The notes beneath the pieces are model-generated. The model saw nothing but the letters and a program-made list of their open reading frames with translations, searched no databases and had not been told where the DNA came from. A DNA stretch of 64,000 bases from NCBI RefSeq assembly GCF_002105535.1, contig NZ_CP015848.1, positions 2,408,624-2,472,623 of the forward strand, read 5' to 3'. The stretch comes from Magnetospirillum sp. ME-1 (GTDB taxonomy: Bacteria > Pseudomonadota > Alphaproteobacteria > Rhodospirillales > Magnetospirillaceae). Positions 32,986 through 42,470 of the stretch are shown here, one piece after another. The first letter of the stretch is position 1. The number at the start of each line of letters is the position of its first letter. A program made the position numbers and the translations under genes.

Positions 32986-34872
32986 TCAGCTCCTCTTGCG
33001 ACGGTAGACGAGGCAGGTGCCGGTCATGGTGTTGCCGCCACTCGAGTAAAAACGAACGGCGGTGATGGCCGAGGCATTACGCCAATAGCCCTCCATGTTG
33101 TGGCCGCAGACATAGGTATTGGAAGGGTTCTGCCAGAGGCTTTTAGCGCCGTAATGCTTGTACCTGGACGCCCCCACATCGTTGACGAAGAACCGGCACC
33201 ACGAGCTGACGCCAGCCTCGGCATTGAAGACCCCGGCGAATATCCCAGCTTCGGCAGACGCACTGCCGGAGCCCCAGGAGGGGGCGGCGGCATTCGGGTT
33301 ACTCTGCCCCCCCACGTACTGGGTGTAATAGCCGCTGCTGGAAAACGTGGTGTTGTTGGTGCCAAGACGGGCGTAGAGGCCATCATAGGCGCCCCCCACA
33401 AGGTCATCGAAGGCGAACTCGTAATCATATCCGACCGCCAGATTGATGATGTCGAACTGGGTGACGCCGGAGAAGCTGACCGCCTGGACGAATTCGTAGG
33501 CCGAGGGTGACGGCAGGGCCGCCCACACGCCGTCGCCCCGCAGGAACTTGGCCGCGTCGGCAGATCCGGTCCCCATCCGGGCAACGGGGACCACACCGCT
33601 GGACAGGTTCGAGGCGTTGAGAGAGGTCAGCCGCGAGGCGTTCAGCGCCGGCAGGCCGGTGGCGTCCAGGACCGGAATCTGACCCGCCGAAACTCCGGTG
33701 TCGAGCGCCGCCGCCGTGCCCAGGCTGGGCCTGCCCGACAGGTCCCCATAGGCCCCGCTGGCAGCCACGCCCGCCAAGCCCGTCACCGCCAGGGTGACGG
33801 TATCGCTGGCGGGATCGGTGGTGATCGACAGGTTGGCGCCCGCCGCCAGGGTCAGGGTGTCGGCGCTCTGGTCGGCGGAAATGGTCCCCTGTCCGGTCAC
33901 CGCGACGGAGGCGAAGGTGAAGAGACCCGCCGCCGACTGGGCCTGGGCCGCCGAGGCCGCCGCCGCCGAAGCCGAGCCCGAGGCGCTCAGTTCCGAGGCA
34001 TGGGCCGAGGCCTGGCTGGCCGCCGCCGCGCTGGCCGCCGCCTGGGCGGCGGCGATATTGACGGCGGCGCCGGTTTCCGAGGCGAAGGCATTGGCCTGCG
34101 CCTGAAGGGCGGCGGCCGCGCTGGCCTGGGCGGCGCCTTGCGACAGGGCGGCGGCCGCCGCGGCGGCATCGGCGGCAAGACGATCGGCCTGCACCGCCGT
34201 ACGATCCGCCGCCACGTCGGTCTTGTCGGCGGCCACGGCGGCACGGTCGGCGCCGGTCACCACCACGTCGGCGTCGCAGATGTCACGCGACGTCGCCGCG
34301 GCAGCGGCGGACGCCGCCGCCGAAACCTGGCTGGCGGCGGCGGCGGCGGCACTGGCGGCGGCGTCCTGCGCCTTGGCCGAGGCCAGGGGCAGGACGGTAT
34401 CCACCTCGGCGGTGCTGTTGGCCAGTCCATCACCGGAATCGTTCCAGCGGATGGCGCGGCCGGCGGAAGGTTCTGGCAGGGTCAGGTCGGCGGTGGACAG
34501 GCTGCGGAACGAGCGTTTCACCGCCAGCCCGGCCTCGTCGGCAACCTGCTGCAGCGCCGCCACGTGGTAGCCGAACTCCTGGTTCAACGGCTTGGCCTGA
34601 ACCGAGGTATCGGGAAATTCCGGCATCCGGTTGATGGCCATGCGGCGCCGCAGCGTCACCTGGGCACCGGCCGGCGGCGGCACGGTGAAGATCACCGTGC
34701 CGCCCACCGCCCCCCCCACGCCCGAGACGGCGTAGGCCTCGGCGGGCTGGAGATTCTGGTCGATCCAGACCTCCATGTCCCCGGATTGGTGGATGGGAAA
34801 GAAAAAGCCGAACGCCGCCTGGACGCCATTGGCGACGAAATGGGCGCGCGGTACGAGAGTCTGATTGGTCAT
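32986..34872 (-). CDS. phage tail fibre 1
   Basis: 628 residues. The N-terminal 150 residues are T7-fibre-like ('FVANGVQAAFGFFFPIHQSGDMEVWID', 'LRRRMAINRMPEFPD') and similar to those of tail fibre 2. A very long Ala/Ser/Asp-rich coiled shaft (about 165-320) follows. Then come 'GLAGVAASGAYGDLSGRP' and 'KFLRGDGVWAALPS', shared with fibre 2, and a distinct C-terminal tip (about 465-628) without the Gly-rich type. The two fibres thus share an attachment base but differ at the host-contact end. Confidence 0.88.
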   Translation of the reverse strand: MTNQTLVPRAHFVANGVQAAFGFFFPIHQSGDMEVWIDQNLQPAEAYAVSGVGGAVGGTVIFTVPPPAGAQVTLRRRMAINRMPEFPDTSVQAKPLNQEFGYHVAALQQVADEAGLAVKRSFRSLSTADLTLPEPSAGRAIRWNDSGDGLANSTAEVDTVLPLASAKAQDAAASAAAAAASQVSAAASAAAAATSRDICDADVVVTGADRAAVAADKTDVAADRTAVQADRLAADAAAAAAALSQGAAQASAAAALQAQANAFASETGAAVNIAAAQAAASAAAASQASAHASELSASGSASAAAASAAQAQSAAGLFTFASVAVTGQGTISADQSADTLTLAAGANLSITTDPASDTVTLAVTGLAGVAASGAYGDLSGRPSLGTAAALDTGVSAGQIPVLDATGLPALNASRLTSLNASNLSSGVVPVARMGTGSADAAKFLRGDGVWAALPSPSAYEFVQAVSFSGVTQFDIINLAVGYDYEFAFDDLVGGAYDGLYARLGTNNTTFSSSGYYTQYVGGQSNPNAAAPSWGSGSASAEAGIFAGVFNAEAGVSSWCRFFVNDVGASRYKHYGAKSLWQNPSNTYVCGHNMEGYWRNASAITAVRFYSSGGNTMTGTCLVYRRKRS

Positions 34873-34893
34873 GTTATGTTCTCCTGATGCCGA

Positions 34894-36798
34894 TCACTCT
34901 GCGCCCTTAATCTCGGTGGAAACCGAAATCACGGTGCAGGGCAGCGGCAGGTCCTGTTCGATGCGCCACAGGGGCTGCATGACGTCGCGGGTCCAGCCGA
35001 TGGCCCGGACCTTGACGTCGCCGGAAAAAGCCGGCGGCGAGGTGGCGAAGCGGTCGGGCCCCCTGCGCCGGAATGGAATCGGAGTGGCGCCGCGCCCGGT
35101 ATCGATGAACAGCGCCTTGGTCTCCAGCACCCGGAAGCAGGCCTGGACCAGCCTCACGGCCCGGCCGGCGGCCATGGGCTGCCCCGACGCGGCCTGGGGC
35201 GGCAGGGGTTCGATGCGGTGGGCATAGGGCAGACCGGCCTCGATGGTGGTGGCAGGTTCCGGCAGGGTGATCTCTCCGTCCGCCACCGTCACCTCGGCGA
35301 CGGAGGTTCCATCCATCAAGACCCGCACGCTCTGTCCGTTCAGATGGTCGAGGCCGGTCCAGGTGGCGGACGGAGTGTCCCGACGGCCGGTCAGGGCGGC
35401 ATCCAGGTTGAGGGACTCGTCGAAGCACTCGATGAAATGGACCCCGTCACGCTCGACCAGCACGTAGGCGTCGCCGTCCACCACCGCCACCGACCTGAAG
35501 GCGCCCCGGGTCTCGAACACCGTCCAGGCCGTCACCTTCTCGGCACGGTAGACGGTGAGCGTCGCCATGGTTCCGTCCGCCATGACCACATGGAACAGGC
35601 GGCGTCCCGGATCGTAATCCTGGTCCACCGGATCGGTCATGACGTGCTTGGCGACCATGGACAGGTCGTTGGCCTGGTAGGCCTGGTCCATGTCGGCGAA
35701 CAGGAACTCGCGCAGGTCGCGGCCATTGCGCGAGACGAAATGGGTGGCCCCGTCCACGTCCCTGGGCGGCACGCTGCGATCCACCGGCGAGCCCACCCGG
35801 GTCTGGCGGTTGAGCTGGATCTTGGTGGGGGTAAGCGGCGTACCCACCACCATCCATTCCGCGCCCGAGGTGAACACCTGCAGGTGGCGGCCCGAAAACA
35901 CCGCCCGGATGGCATCCACCTGGGTGGACAGCAGGGCGAATTCGATGGCCTCGTCGTCCAGGCCGGTCCCTAAGTCGAAGTTGAACAGATCCATGGATTT
36001 GGACAGCCACAGACGGTTGGGCAGATCGCGTGAGCCGCCGATGGCCAGCCGCCCCTGATGGAAGCAGACCGAAACCGGCCAGCCGCGTAAGGCGGAGAAG
36101 GACTGCTCCTCCCAATCCTTGGTGGCGGCGGTGCCGGTCAGGGTCTGCTTGACCTCGGCATTGGCCTGGGTGGGCGAGGTGACGGAGGTGACCAGCACCT
36201 GCTTGCCCCCCACCCGGAAACGCAAGCCCACATGGGCCGCCTGGAATACCGCAGCGGAGGCCGACAGGGTGATGGAGCCGCTGGTGCCGCTGGGCGCCAG
36301 CGTCACCGCGTCCTCGGCGAATTTATGGGTGGGAACGAAGAGAACGCCGTTCTCCTCGAAATAGCTCCACTCGGCCATGGTCCAGCTGTTCACCCCGGTC
36401 CGCGTGATCTTGCGCGGGGCCACATCGGGATGGACCACCAGCAAGGTGTCGGCGCTTTGGGTCCAGTTCAGCTGGGCGATCTGGGCGGCGCTCCACGGTG
36501 TGGCCAGTTCGGCCACCTTGGCCCCCTCGGCATAGATGTCCAGCCAGCCGTCGGACAGGGCCAGCAGATAGGTCTGCTCGGTGTTGAACTCGAAGGCGAT
36601 CAGGCGCCCCGCCCCCCGGGCCGTGGCCACATGGCGCAGCCCGGCCCGGCGGCGTACGCCCCCGATGGGGGCCACCACCACGTTGCGAAGCGCCCGTGCC
36701 CCGTTGGCGTAAAGCGCCAGGTCGCCGCGCCCGGCCAGATCCACGTCGACCTCGCCGGCGGTGAAGCTGGTCTTGGTGAAGATGGGCAGGCCGCTCAT
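34894..36798 (-). CDS. phage tail tubular protein B-like (nozzle)
   Basis: 634 residues. The start 'FTKTSFTAGEVDVDLAGRGDLALYANGARALRNVVVAPIGGVRRRAGLRHV' (shortened here to its known features: FTAGE, GRGDL, LRNV, GGVRRRAG) is the conserved opening of podovirus nozzle proteins related to T7 gp12. Later 'GRLAIGGSRDLPNRLWLS' and 'FTSGAEWMVVG' fit the beta-propeller part. It would form the end of the short tail. Its ATG overlaps the stop of the tubular protein A gene by 4 bp. Confidence 0.83.
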   Translation of the reverse strand: MSGLPIFTKTSFTAGEVDVDLAGRGDLALYANGARALRNVVVAPIGGVRRRAGLRHVATARGAGRLIAFEFNTEQTYLLALSDGWLDIYAEGAKVAELATPWSAAQIAQLNWTQSADTLLVVHPDVAPRKITRTGVNSWTMAEWSYFEENGVLFVPTHKFAEDAVTLAPSGTSGSITLSASAAVFQAAHVGLRFRVGGKQVLVTSVTSPTQANAEVKQTLTGTAATKDWEEQSFSALRGWPVSVCFHQGRLAIGGSRDLPNRLWLSKSMDLFNFDLGTGLDDEAIEFALLSTQVDAIRAVFSGRHLQVFTSGAEWMVVGTPLTPTKIQLNRQTRVGSPVDRSVPPRDVDGATHFVSRNGRDLREFLFADMDQAYQANDLSMVAKHVMTDPVDQDYDPGRRLFHVVMADGTMATLTVYRAEKVTAWTVFETRGAFRSVAVVDGDAYVLVERDGVHFIECFDESLNLDAALTGRRDTPSATWTGLDHLNGQSVRVLMDGTSVAEVTVADGEITLPEPATTIEAGLPYAHRIEPLPPQAASGQPMAAGRAVRLVQACFRVLETKALFIDTGRGATPIPFRRRGPDRFATSPPAFSGDVKVRAIGWTRDVMQPLWRIEQDLPLPCTVISVSTEIKGAE

Positions 36799-37364
36799 GA
36801 CCGCACCTCCACCAGGGGGAAGTCGGTGATGGCGGACGGCGTATGGCTCTGGGCGTCGATCAGCTTGGCGCGGCGGAACTCGTCCTCGGCCAGGCGGAAC
36901 AGGAACTGCGCCCGCGTGGTACTCTCGGTGAGCGGAATGCAGAACTCGGCGGTCAGCCGCGCCATCAGCATCTGGTCGAAATAGGGCGGATACGCGCTTT
37001 CATCCGGACGGTAGATATAGGTCAGCACCACCTCCTCGGCGTCGCACAGGAGGCGCGAGCCGCTGATGCGGAACACCAGCCCGGCGCCCCGGCCGCTGGG
37101 CCCCGCCGACAGCACCCGCAGGAAGTCGGTGGGCAGCTGGTAGGCATGGGCGAAATCGGCCAGCGGTTCGACGGCCAGGCGGGCCAGGGTGACCTGACCG
37201 GTGGCGAAGCTCCACGGATGGGACGACAGGGCACCGTCGCGCAGCGGCGGATAGAGGTTGGCGGCCACCTCCGACTCGGCCGAACCGTCGTCGAAGCCGG
37301 CAATGGGGGCGGCGCCCAGGCGGATCAGGGCGCGCGAGCACAAGGCGATGGCGGACAGGGCCAT
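36795..37364 (-). CDS. phage tail tubular protein A-like
   Basis: 189 residues from the ATG at 37364. 'ALCSRALIRLGAAPIAGFDD' with 'SEVAANLYPPLRDGALSSHPWSFA' is characteristic of T7 gp11-type tubular proteins, which link the portal to the nozzle. The family match is strong, although the portal gene is not found. Normal length. Confidence 0.87.
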   Translation of the reverse strand: MALSAIALCSRALIRLGAAPIAGFDDGSAESEVAANLYPPLRDGALSSHPWSFATGQVTLARLAVEPLADFAHAYQLPTDFLRVLSAGPSGRGAGLVFRISGSRLLCDAEEVVLTYIYRPDESAYPPYFDQMLMARLTAEFCIPLTESTTRAQFLFRLAEDEFRRAKLIDAQSHTPSAITDFPLVEVRS

Positions 37365-37690
37365 GGCGGGTTCTCCTGCATTGTGTGGGGCTTGATGGCG
37401 GGCTATCGCCCGGACCCATTTGGGGCGATGCCCCAAACCCCCTTTCATTTTCAAAACGAAGGGTGGTCTGGAGGCATCGCCTCCAGCCGGGGCCGGGGCG
37501 GGAGCCCCGCCAGGGGAGGAATGGTCCAAAGCCCCGCCCCCGCAGCGTGAGAGGATCGCGCGGGGGCGGGGCGGCGGCCGGCGGCTGACACGGCGGGGGG
37601 AAGGGGGAAACCCGCCGGAGCGCCAGGGCCGGAATTGTGAATTGGCGAAGAGAAGCTTCCCTCGGATCGCTCCGGGGGAAGCGTGACCGG
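37365..37690. other. non-coding stretch of GC-rich hairpins
   Basis: About 325 bp where podoviruses might carry further head genes. It holds several G/C inverted repeats (for example GGGGCGATGCCCC and GGCGGGAGCCCCGCC, and CCCCGCCCCCGC facing GCGGGGGCGGGG) and no supported frame. It may be a deletion scar or a palindromic element insertion. Confidence 0.6.
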
Positions 37691-37960
37691 CTAACGCGAA
37701 TCCGCGCTGCCGATCTGGGTCAGGTCGTTGACGTCGACCACGCCGCCGGTATTGGCGGAGACCAGGAACAGGCCGGCCTTCATGGTGCCGGCGGTGTCCA
37801 CGTTGGCGACGACGATGTCGCCGACCCGCAGCATGGTCGAGGCGGCGTTGAAATAGCCGCTGGTATCGACCGTATTGGCGGTATCGGCGGTGGTGTAGTG
37901 CCACAGCGTGAAGCCGTTGGCATAGGCCAGGACCGACAGGTCCTTGGACTGATAGGCCAT
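37691..37960 (-). CDS. small phage head protein (decoration-like)
   Basis: 89 residues from the ATG at 37960. 'LSVLAYANGFTLWHYTTADTA' and 'AASTMLRVGDIVVANVDTAGT' are a pattern I associate with small proteins encoded just after capsid genes in alphaproteobacterial phages. A capsid decoration or accessory role is likely from position. It starts 13 bp after the capsid gene. Confidence 0.65.
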   Translation of the reverse strand: MAYQSKDLSVLAYANGFTLWHYTTADTANTVDTSGYFNAASTMLRVGDIVVANVDTAGTMKAGLFLVSANTGGVVDVNDLTQIGSADSR

Positions 37961-37973
37961 GATGGAAGCTCCC

Positions 37974-38792
37974 TTAGGATTCGAGGCAGCGCAGCGAGAC
38001 GACGCCGGCGGCATCGACCAGCGCGGCGCCCTGGCTCATGAAGTTGTTGACGAACCAGGCGGCGCGATCGCCCTGGTAGGTGATCTCCGACTTGACCTCG
38101 GCGCCCGAGGCATGACCGATCGCCGATTTGTGGTACCAGTAGCAGTAGCGCACGCCCGACGACTTGGTCAGGCCCGAGTGCGGCATCCAGGTGGTGCCCA
38201 GCCACTTCTTGGCCTGGGTGCCCTTCCAGGGCAGGTCGGCGGAACCGACATAGTCGGTGCTGGCGAATTCCTCGATGCCCATCAGCTCGGACCACTGCTT
38301 CCAGCCGACGATGGCGTAGCGCTCGCCGTCGTCGGGGACTTCCGCGTCACCCAGCATCTCGAAGGCTTCCAGCACCTTGTTCCGGGTGAGGCCGGTGGTG
38401 CCGTCCAGGGCGTAATTGGCCGACTTGTCCAGCTCGGCGATGATCAGCTCGTCGGTCTTGCGGCCCAGCGCGTAGGCGCCGGCATTGACCAGCACGGCGC
38501 GCTCGTCGTGCTCGACCTTCAGCTCGTCCAGCTTGTCCAGCCAGTCGCCGGCGTAATAGTCGAACAGCTGGCATTCGACGGCAGTGTGGTCGATGTTCAT
38601 CACCGGCACCTTGCCGTGGCGGGCCTTGGTGCTGGCGGTGCCCTTGCCCACCTTCTGGAAGACGGCGATGGCGCCCTTGACGTTGTTGCGCACGCGCACA
38701 GTGTTGCGCAGCTTGGTACCCATGCGCTGATAGGCGGAGTGGACCTCGTGGCCGTACTGCGTCGAGTAGGCGTTGATGATGCTCGTGGACAT
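37974..38792 (-). CDS. phage major capsid protein
   Basis: 272 residues. 'FDYYAGDWLDKLDELKVEHDERAVLVNAGAYALGR' and the spacing of helices and strands fit small podovirus-type capsid proteins with the HK97 fold. There is no separate scaffold or protease gene before it. Being first in the transcript, it is followed by head and tail genes. A run of Asn/Arg near the N-terminus (RNTVRVRNN) may bind the neighbouring subunit. Confidence 0.8.
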   Translation of the reverse strand: MSTSIINAYSTQYGHEVHSAYQRMGTKLRNTVRVRNNVKGAIAVFQKVGKGTASTKARHGKVPVMNIDHTAVECQLFDYYAGDWLDKLDELKVEHDERAVLVNAGAYALGRKTDELIIAELDKSANYALDGTTGLTRNKVLEAFEMLGDAEVPDDGERYAIVGWKQWSELMGIEEFASTDYVGSADLPWKGTQAKKWLGTTWMPHSGLTKSSGVRYCYWYHKSAIGHASGAEVKSEITYQGDRAAWFVNNFMSQGAALVDAAGVVSLRCLES

Positions 38793-39129
38793 GTTTTGTT
38801 CCTCTGCGAGGTTGCGTGGCGATGGCCCCGCCCCGCCGGTTCTGCCCGGCCGCGCGCGCCAGCGGCCGGACGCCGTCGAAGCGGTGCCGGAAAATCCGGC
38901 GGGCCGGGCCGAACGGCCCGGTTGTCCCCGGATGAAGAATGAGGAGAAATCTGGTTCGACACCCCTGCCGTAGACGCAGTTCGGGTGTTGATGGGAATTT
39001 ATATACCGCCAGATAGGAACATTGTCAACAGTAATTTTTCACCGGCAGAATTCGTCACCAGCCGCCGCTGGACCCGGCCCCGGCTCTGCGTAACAATACA
39101 TACATGCGCAATAGGGATGCGAGGCAGCC
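38793..39129. other. intergenic spacer at the prophage upstream edge
   Basis: About 340 bp. It must hold the capsid promoter and the left-hand promoter of the hemerythrin gene. A GC hairpin (CGGGCCGGGCCG facing CGGCCCGG, near 38900-38920) is present. No gene and no clear attachment repeat is seen. Confidence 0.45.
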
Positions 39130-39564
39130 ATGCTGATCTGGCGCGACGCCATGGCCATCGGCCAGCCCGACATCGACCACGCCCGCAAGCACGTGATCGG
39201 TCGAATCAACGATTTCGAGCGGGCGCTGGGCACCAACGGACCCTACATCGCCCTGGGCCTGTTCCTCACCGGCCTTTACGAAGAAACCAGCACCGCCTTC
39301 AGCCGCGAGGAGAAGGTTCAGCGCGAATGCTCGTTCCCTTTCACCGAGCCGCACCACCGCGAGCACGCCGCCATCCTGGAAAAGGTCGAGGTGATGAAGG
39401 AGCAGTACGACGAGTTGGACGCCCACGCCAATTGCGCCCTGCTGGTCCGTGAACTGGCCATGCTGGCCAAGGAATGGATCACCGTCCACATCGTCCAGAG
39501 CGACTTGAAGCTGAAGCCCTACTGGCTGAACCACAACGGCATCTATCTCAGGGGGCAAAGGTAA
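39130..39564 (+). CDS. bacteriohemerythrin-like protein
   Basis: 144 residues with GAGG before the ATG. It has the hemerythrin order: 'QPDIDHARKHVIGRINDFE', 'FSREEKVQ', 'PHHREHAAIL' and 'HIVQSDLKLKP'. The first ligand region and 'HxxxH' pair are in place, so it should bind a di-iron centre and O2. It is a second, GC-rich core-type copy, distinct from the one at 11602. Followed by a terminator. Confidence 0.85.
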   Translation: MLIWRDAMAIGQPDIDHARKHVIGRINDFERALGTNGPYIALGLFLTGLYEETSTAFSREEKVQRECSFPFTEPHHREHAAILEKVEVMKEQYDELDAHANCALLVRELAMLAKEWITVHIVQSDLKLKPYWLNHNGIYLRGQR

Positions 39565-39576
39565 CGGCCAAAAGCA

Positions 39577-39613
39577 GAAGGCCCGGTCATTTCTGACCGG
39601 GCCTTCGCTATTT
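39577..39613 (+). terminator. intrinsic terminator
   Basis: AAGGCCCGGTCA-TTTC-TGACCGGGCCTT followed by a T-rich stretch. Confidence 0.9.
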
Positions 39614-39689
<76 letters not shown>

Positions 39690-39797
39690 TGAAACTTGTT
39701 CCCTGCGGGCTTGGGGCCCCGCCGGTGGAGGCGGAACATATGGTTTCCCGGGTGGCCTTGCAAGCGAAAAATTCGCTTCTCGGCGCAGTTCGGGAAA

Positions 39798-40178
39798 TCA
39801 GACCTCGTCCTCGCCCACCTCGTCCATATGCTCCATGACTTCGGCCATGTCGTCGTCGTCCTCGCCCAGGTCGGACGCGTCCTCGATCAGGCCGCTTTCA
39901 TCGTCGTCGGCGCTATCGGCATCGGTATCGAGGGCTTCATCCTCGTCATCGGCCACCGGCAAATCGTCGGCGTCCAGATCCGCGGCCACGGGAACGGCCG
40001 CCGCCACGGGCGCCGCCTTTTCCGCCGCCGCCGCGCTGCCGCGACGCACCTTGAAGGGCATGTCGGGTTCCACCGTCGACCCGCACTTCGGGCAGACGAT
40101 GGGGGTGCGCGTCAGGTCATAGAAACGGCATCCGCAGCTCTGGCAGGTGCGCTTCTGTCCCCATTCCGGCTTTGCCAC
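39798..40178 (-). CDS. FYDLN-acid family protein (TIGR02300)
   Basis: 126 residues from a GTG with GGAGG upstream. The N-terminus '[20 protein letters not shown]' with 'PIVCPKCGS' is a zinc ribbon containing the name-giving FYDLN-type motif. The second half is a long acidic low-complexity tail rich in Asp and Glu. The family is typical of alphaproteobacteria and lies divergent from aroA in many of them, as here. Function unknown. Confidence 0.93.
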   Translation of the reverse strand: MAKPEWGQKRTCQSCGCRFYDLTRTPIVCPKCGSTVEPDMPFKVRRGSAAAAEKAAPVAAAVPVAADLDADDLPVADDEDEALDTDADSADDDESGLIEDASDLGEDDDDMAEVMEHMDEVGEDEV

Positions 40179-40364
40179 TCTCGTCCTCCTTCAACGTGTC
40201 ACTCGAACCCAATAAAGGGGCCATTTGCCATGTTCCCCACCCTGTGTCAAAACGAAAAAGCGTGGGCGGTGCAGCATGGAACGCGGGTCTATGACGCCGA
40301 TGCCGCCTGTGCTAGAGCTTCGGCGGGCAGCTTTCGCCCTTGCCGCTGGTTATCAGGAGTGATC

Positions 40365-41699
40365 ATGGCCAAGCCGCTTTCATCCCGTCGGGCCGCACCT
40401 TTGGCCGGTTCGGCGCGTGTGCCGGGCGACAAGTCCATCTCGCACCGCGCCCTGATGCTGGGCGCGCTGGCGGTGGGCGAAAGCGTGGTGACCGGCCTTC
40501 TGGAAGGCGACGATGTTTTGCGCACCGCCGCCTGCATGCGGGCGCTGGGTGCCGAGGTGGAACGCCGGGACGACGGCTCGTGGCGGCTGTTCGGTCGCGG
40601 CGTCGGCGGATTGATGGAGCCGGCCGACGTTCTCGACATGGGCAATTCCGGCACCGGGGCGCGGCTGCTGATGGGCCTGGTGGCCACCCATCCCTTCACC
40701 AGCTTCTTCACCGGCGACGGTTCGCTTCGCTCGCGGCCCATGCGCCGGGTGACCGAGCCCCTGGGCCGCATGGGCGCCCGCTTCGTCAGCCGCGACGGCG
40801 GCCGCCTGCCGCTGGCGGTGACCGGCACGGCCCAGGCCACCCCCATCACCTACGAGCTTCCCGTCGCCTCGGCCCAGGTGAAGTCGGCCATCATGCTGGC
40901 CGGCCTCAACACCGCCGGCGAGACCACGGTGATCGAGCGCGAAGCCACCCGCGACCATACCGAGCTGATGCTCCGGAATTTCGGCGCCACCGTACGGGTC
41001 GAGGACGCCGAGGGCGGCGGCCGCGCCATCACCGTGGTGGGCTTTCCCGAACTGACCGGCCGTCCGGTGGTGGTCCCCGCCGATCCCTCCTCGGCCGCCT
41101 TCCCGGTGGTGGCCGCCCTGCTGGTGGAGGGCTCGGAGATCCGCCTGCCCAATGTGGGCACCAACCCCTTGCGCACCGGCCTCTACCAGACCCTGCTGGA
41201 GATGGGCGCCGACATCCGCTTCGATAATCCCCGCGACCAGGCGGGCGAGCCGGTGGCCGACCTGGTGGTGCGCGCGTCGCGTCTTCGGGGCGTGGACGTG
41301 CCGGCCGAGCGGGCGCCGTCCATGATCGACGAGTACCCCATTCTCGCCGTCGCCGCCGCCTTCGCCGAGGGCACCACCCGCATGCGGGGCCTGGGGGAGC
41401 TGCGGGTCAAGGAAAGCGACCGCCTGGCCGCCATGGCGCGCGGGCTGGCCGCCTGCGGCGTGGCGGTGGAGGAGGAGAAGGACTCCCTCATCGTTCACGG
41501 CACGGGCCGCATTCCCGACGGCGACGCCACCGTCACCACCCATTTCGACCACCGCATCGCCATGTCGTTCCTGGTGATGGGCATGGCCTCGGCCCGGCCC
41601 GTGGCGGTGGACGACGCCGAAGCCATCGACACCAGCTTCCCCGCCTTCGTCCAGTTGATGAACGGGCTGGGGGCGAAGATTTCCGGTGAAAATCCGTGA
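40365..41699 (+). CDS. aroA: 3-phosphoshikimate 1-carboxyvinyltransferase (EPSP synthase)
   Basis: 444 residues from the ATG at 40365 (CAGGAG upstream). '[10 protein letters not shown]' (19-28), '[12 protein letters not shown]', '[16 protein letters not shown]', '[12 protein letters not shown]' and '[11 protein letters not shown]' give the phosphoenolpyruvate and shikimate-3-phosphate sites. The wording of these motifs is that of the class II alphaproteobacterial enzymes. It performs the sixth step of the shikimate pathway to aromatic amino acids. Its stop overlaps the cmk start by 4 bp. Confidence 0.97.
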   Translation: MAKPLSSRRAAPLAGSARVPGDKSISHRALMLGALAVGESVVTGLLEGDDVLRTAACMRALGAEVERRDDGSWRLFGRGVGGLMEPADVLDMGNSGTGARLLMGLVATHPFTSFFTGDGSLRSRPMRRVTEPLGRMGARFVSRDGGRLPLAVTGTAQATPITYELPVASAQVKSAIMLAGLNTAGETTVIEREATRDHTELMLRNFGATVRVEDAEGGGRAITVVGFPELTGRPVVVPADPSSAAFPVVAALLVEGSEIRLPNVGTNPLRTGLYQTLLEMGADIRFDNPRDQAGEPVADLVVRASRLRGVDVPAERAPSMIDEYPILAVAAAFAEGTTRMRGLGELRVKESDRLAAMARGLAACGVAVEEEKDSLIVHGTGRIPDGDATVTTHFDHRIAMSFLVMGMASARPVAVDDAEAIDTSFPAFVQLMNGLGAKISGENP

Positions 41700-42331
41700 G
41701 CATCGTTATCGCCATCGACGGACCGGCCGCCGCCGGCAAGGGGACCCTGGCGCGGCGTCTGGCCGCCGAGCTGGGTTTCGACTATCTCGACACCGGCCTG
41801 ATCTACCGCGCCGTGGGCATGAAGCTGGCCCGCGCCGGCCAGAATCCGGCCGACGTCGCCCTGGCCGAGCAGGCGGCGCAGTCCCTGTCGCCCGACGACC
41901 TCGCCGCCGGCGATCTGCGCATCGACGAGGCGGCCCAGGCGGCGTCCAAGGTGGCCTCCATTCCCGGCGTGCGCGCCGCGCTCCTGGACTTCCAGCGCAA
42001 GTTCGCCGCCACGCCCCCGGGGGGCAAGGGCGCGGTGCTGGATGGCCGCGACATCGGCACGGTGGTCTGCCCCGAGGCGGGCGTGAAGCTGTTCGTCACG
42101 GCCAGCGTGGAAAAAAGGGCCGAGCGGCGGCTGAAAGAGTTGCAGGAAAAGGGCCTGGGGGCTATATACGGCACCGTCCTGGCCGACATGCGGGAACGTG
42201 ACGAGCGCGATACCAACCGCGCAGTCGCCCCGCTGGTTCCGGCCCCGGACGCCACCGTGCTGGACACGTCCGATCTCGACGCCGACCAGGCTTTCGCCGC
42301 CGCGCTTCGGATCATCGGTTCCAAACGGTAG
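41696..42331 (+). CDS. cmk: cytidylate kinase
   Basis: 211 residues from a GTG in a GTGA overlap with aroA. P-loop GPAAAGKGT (9-17), '[13 protein letters not shown]' and '[16 protein letters not shown]' are diagnostic. It phosphorylates CMP and dCMP with ATP. Translational coupling to aroA and position before rpsA is the conserved proteobacterial order. Confidence 0.97.
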   Translation: MSIVIAIDGPAAAGKGTLARRLAAELGFDYLDTGLIYRAVGMKLARAGQNPADVALAEQAAQSLSPDDLAAGDLRIDEAAQAASKVASIPGVRAALLDFQRKFAATPPGGKGAVLDGRDIGTVVCPEAGVKLFVTASVEKRAERRLKELQEKGLGAIYGTVLADMRERDERDTNRAVAPLVPAPDATVLDTSDLDADQAFAAALRIIGSKR

Positions 42332-42470
42332 CATCGAAAGAGCACGTTGACGCCGCCCGGGCACCCCTGGGCGGTGGTTTTGTTTTTTTGAGAAACGCCT
42401 TTGTTTTCAAAGACCGCCGGAGACAACCGGCAGGCCGGAAAGACACGATACGAAAGGAACTACCCTTACA

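Noticed and set aside
40380-41552. A 390-codon minus-strand frame opposite aroA
   Set aside because: Antisense shadow; aroA motifs are complete on the plus strand.
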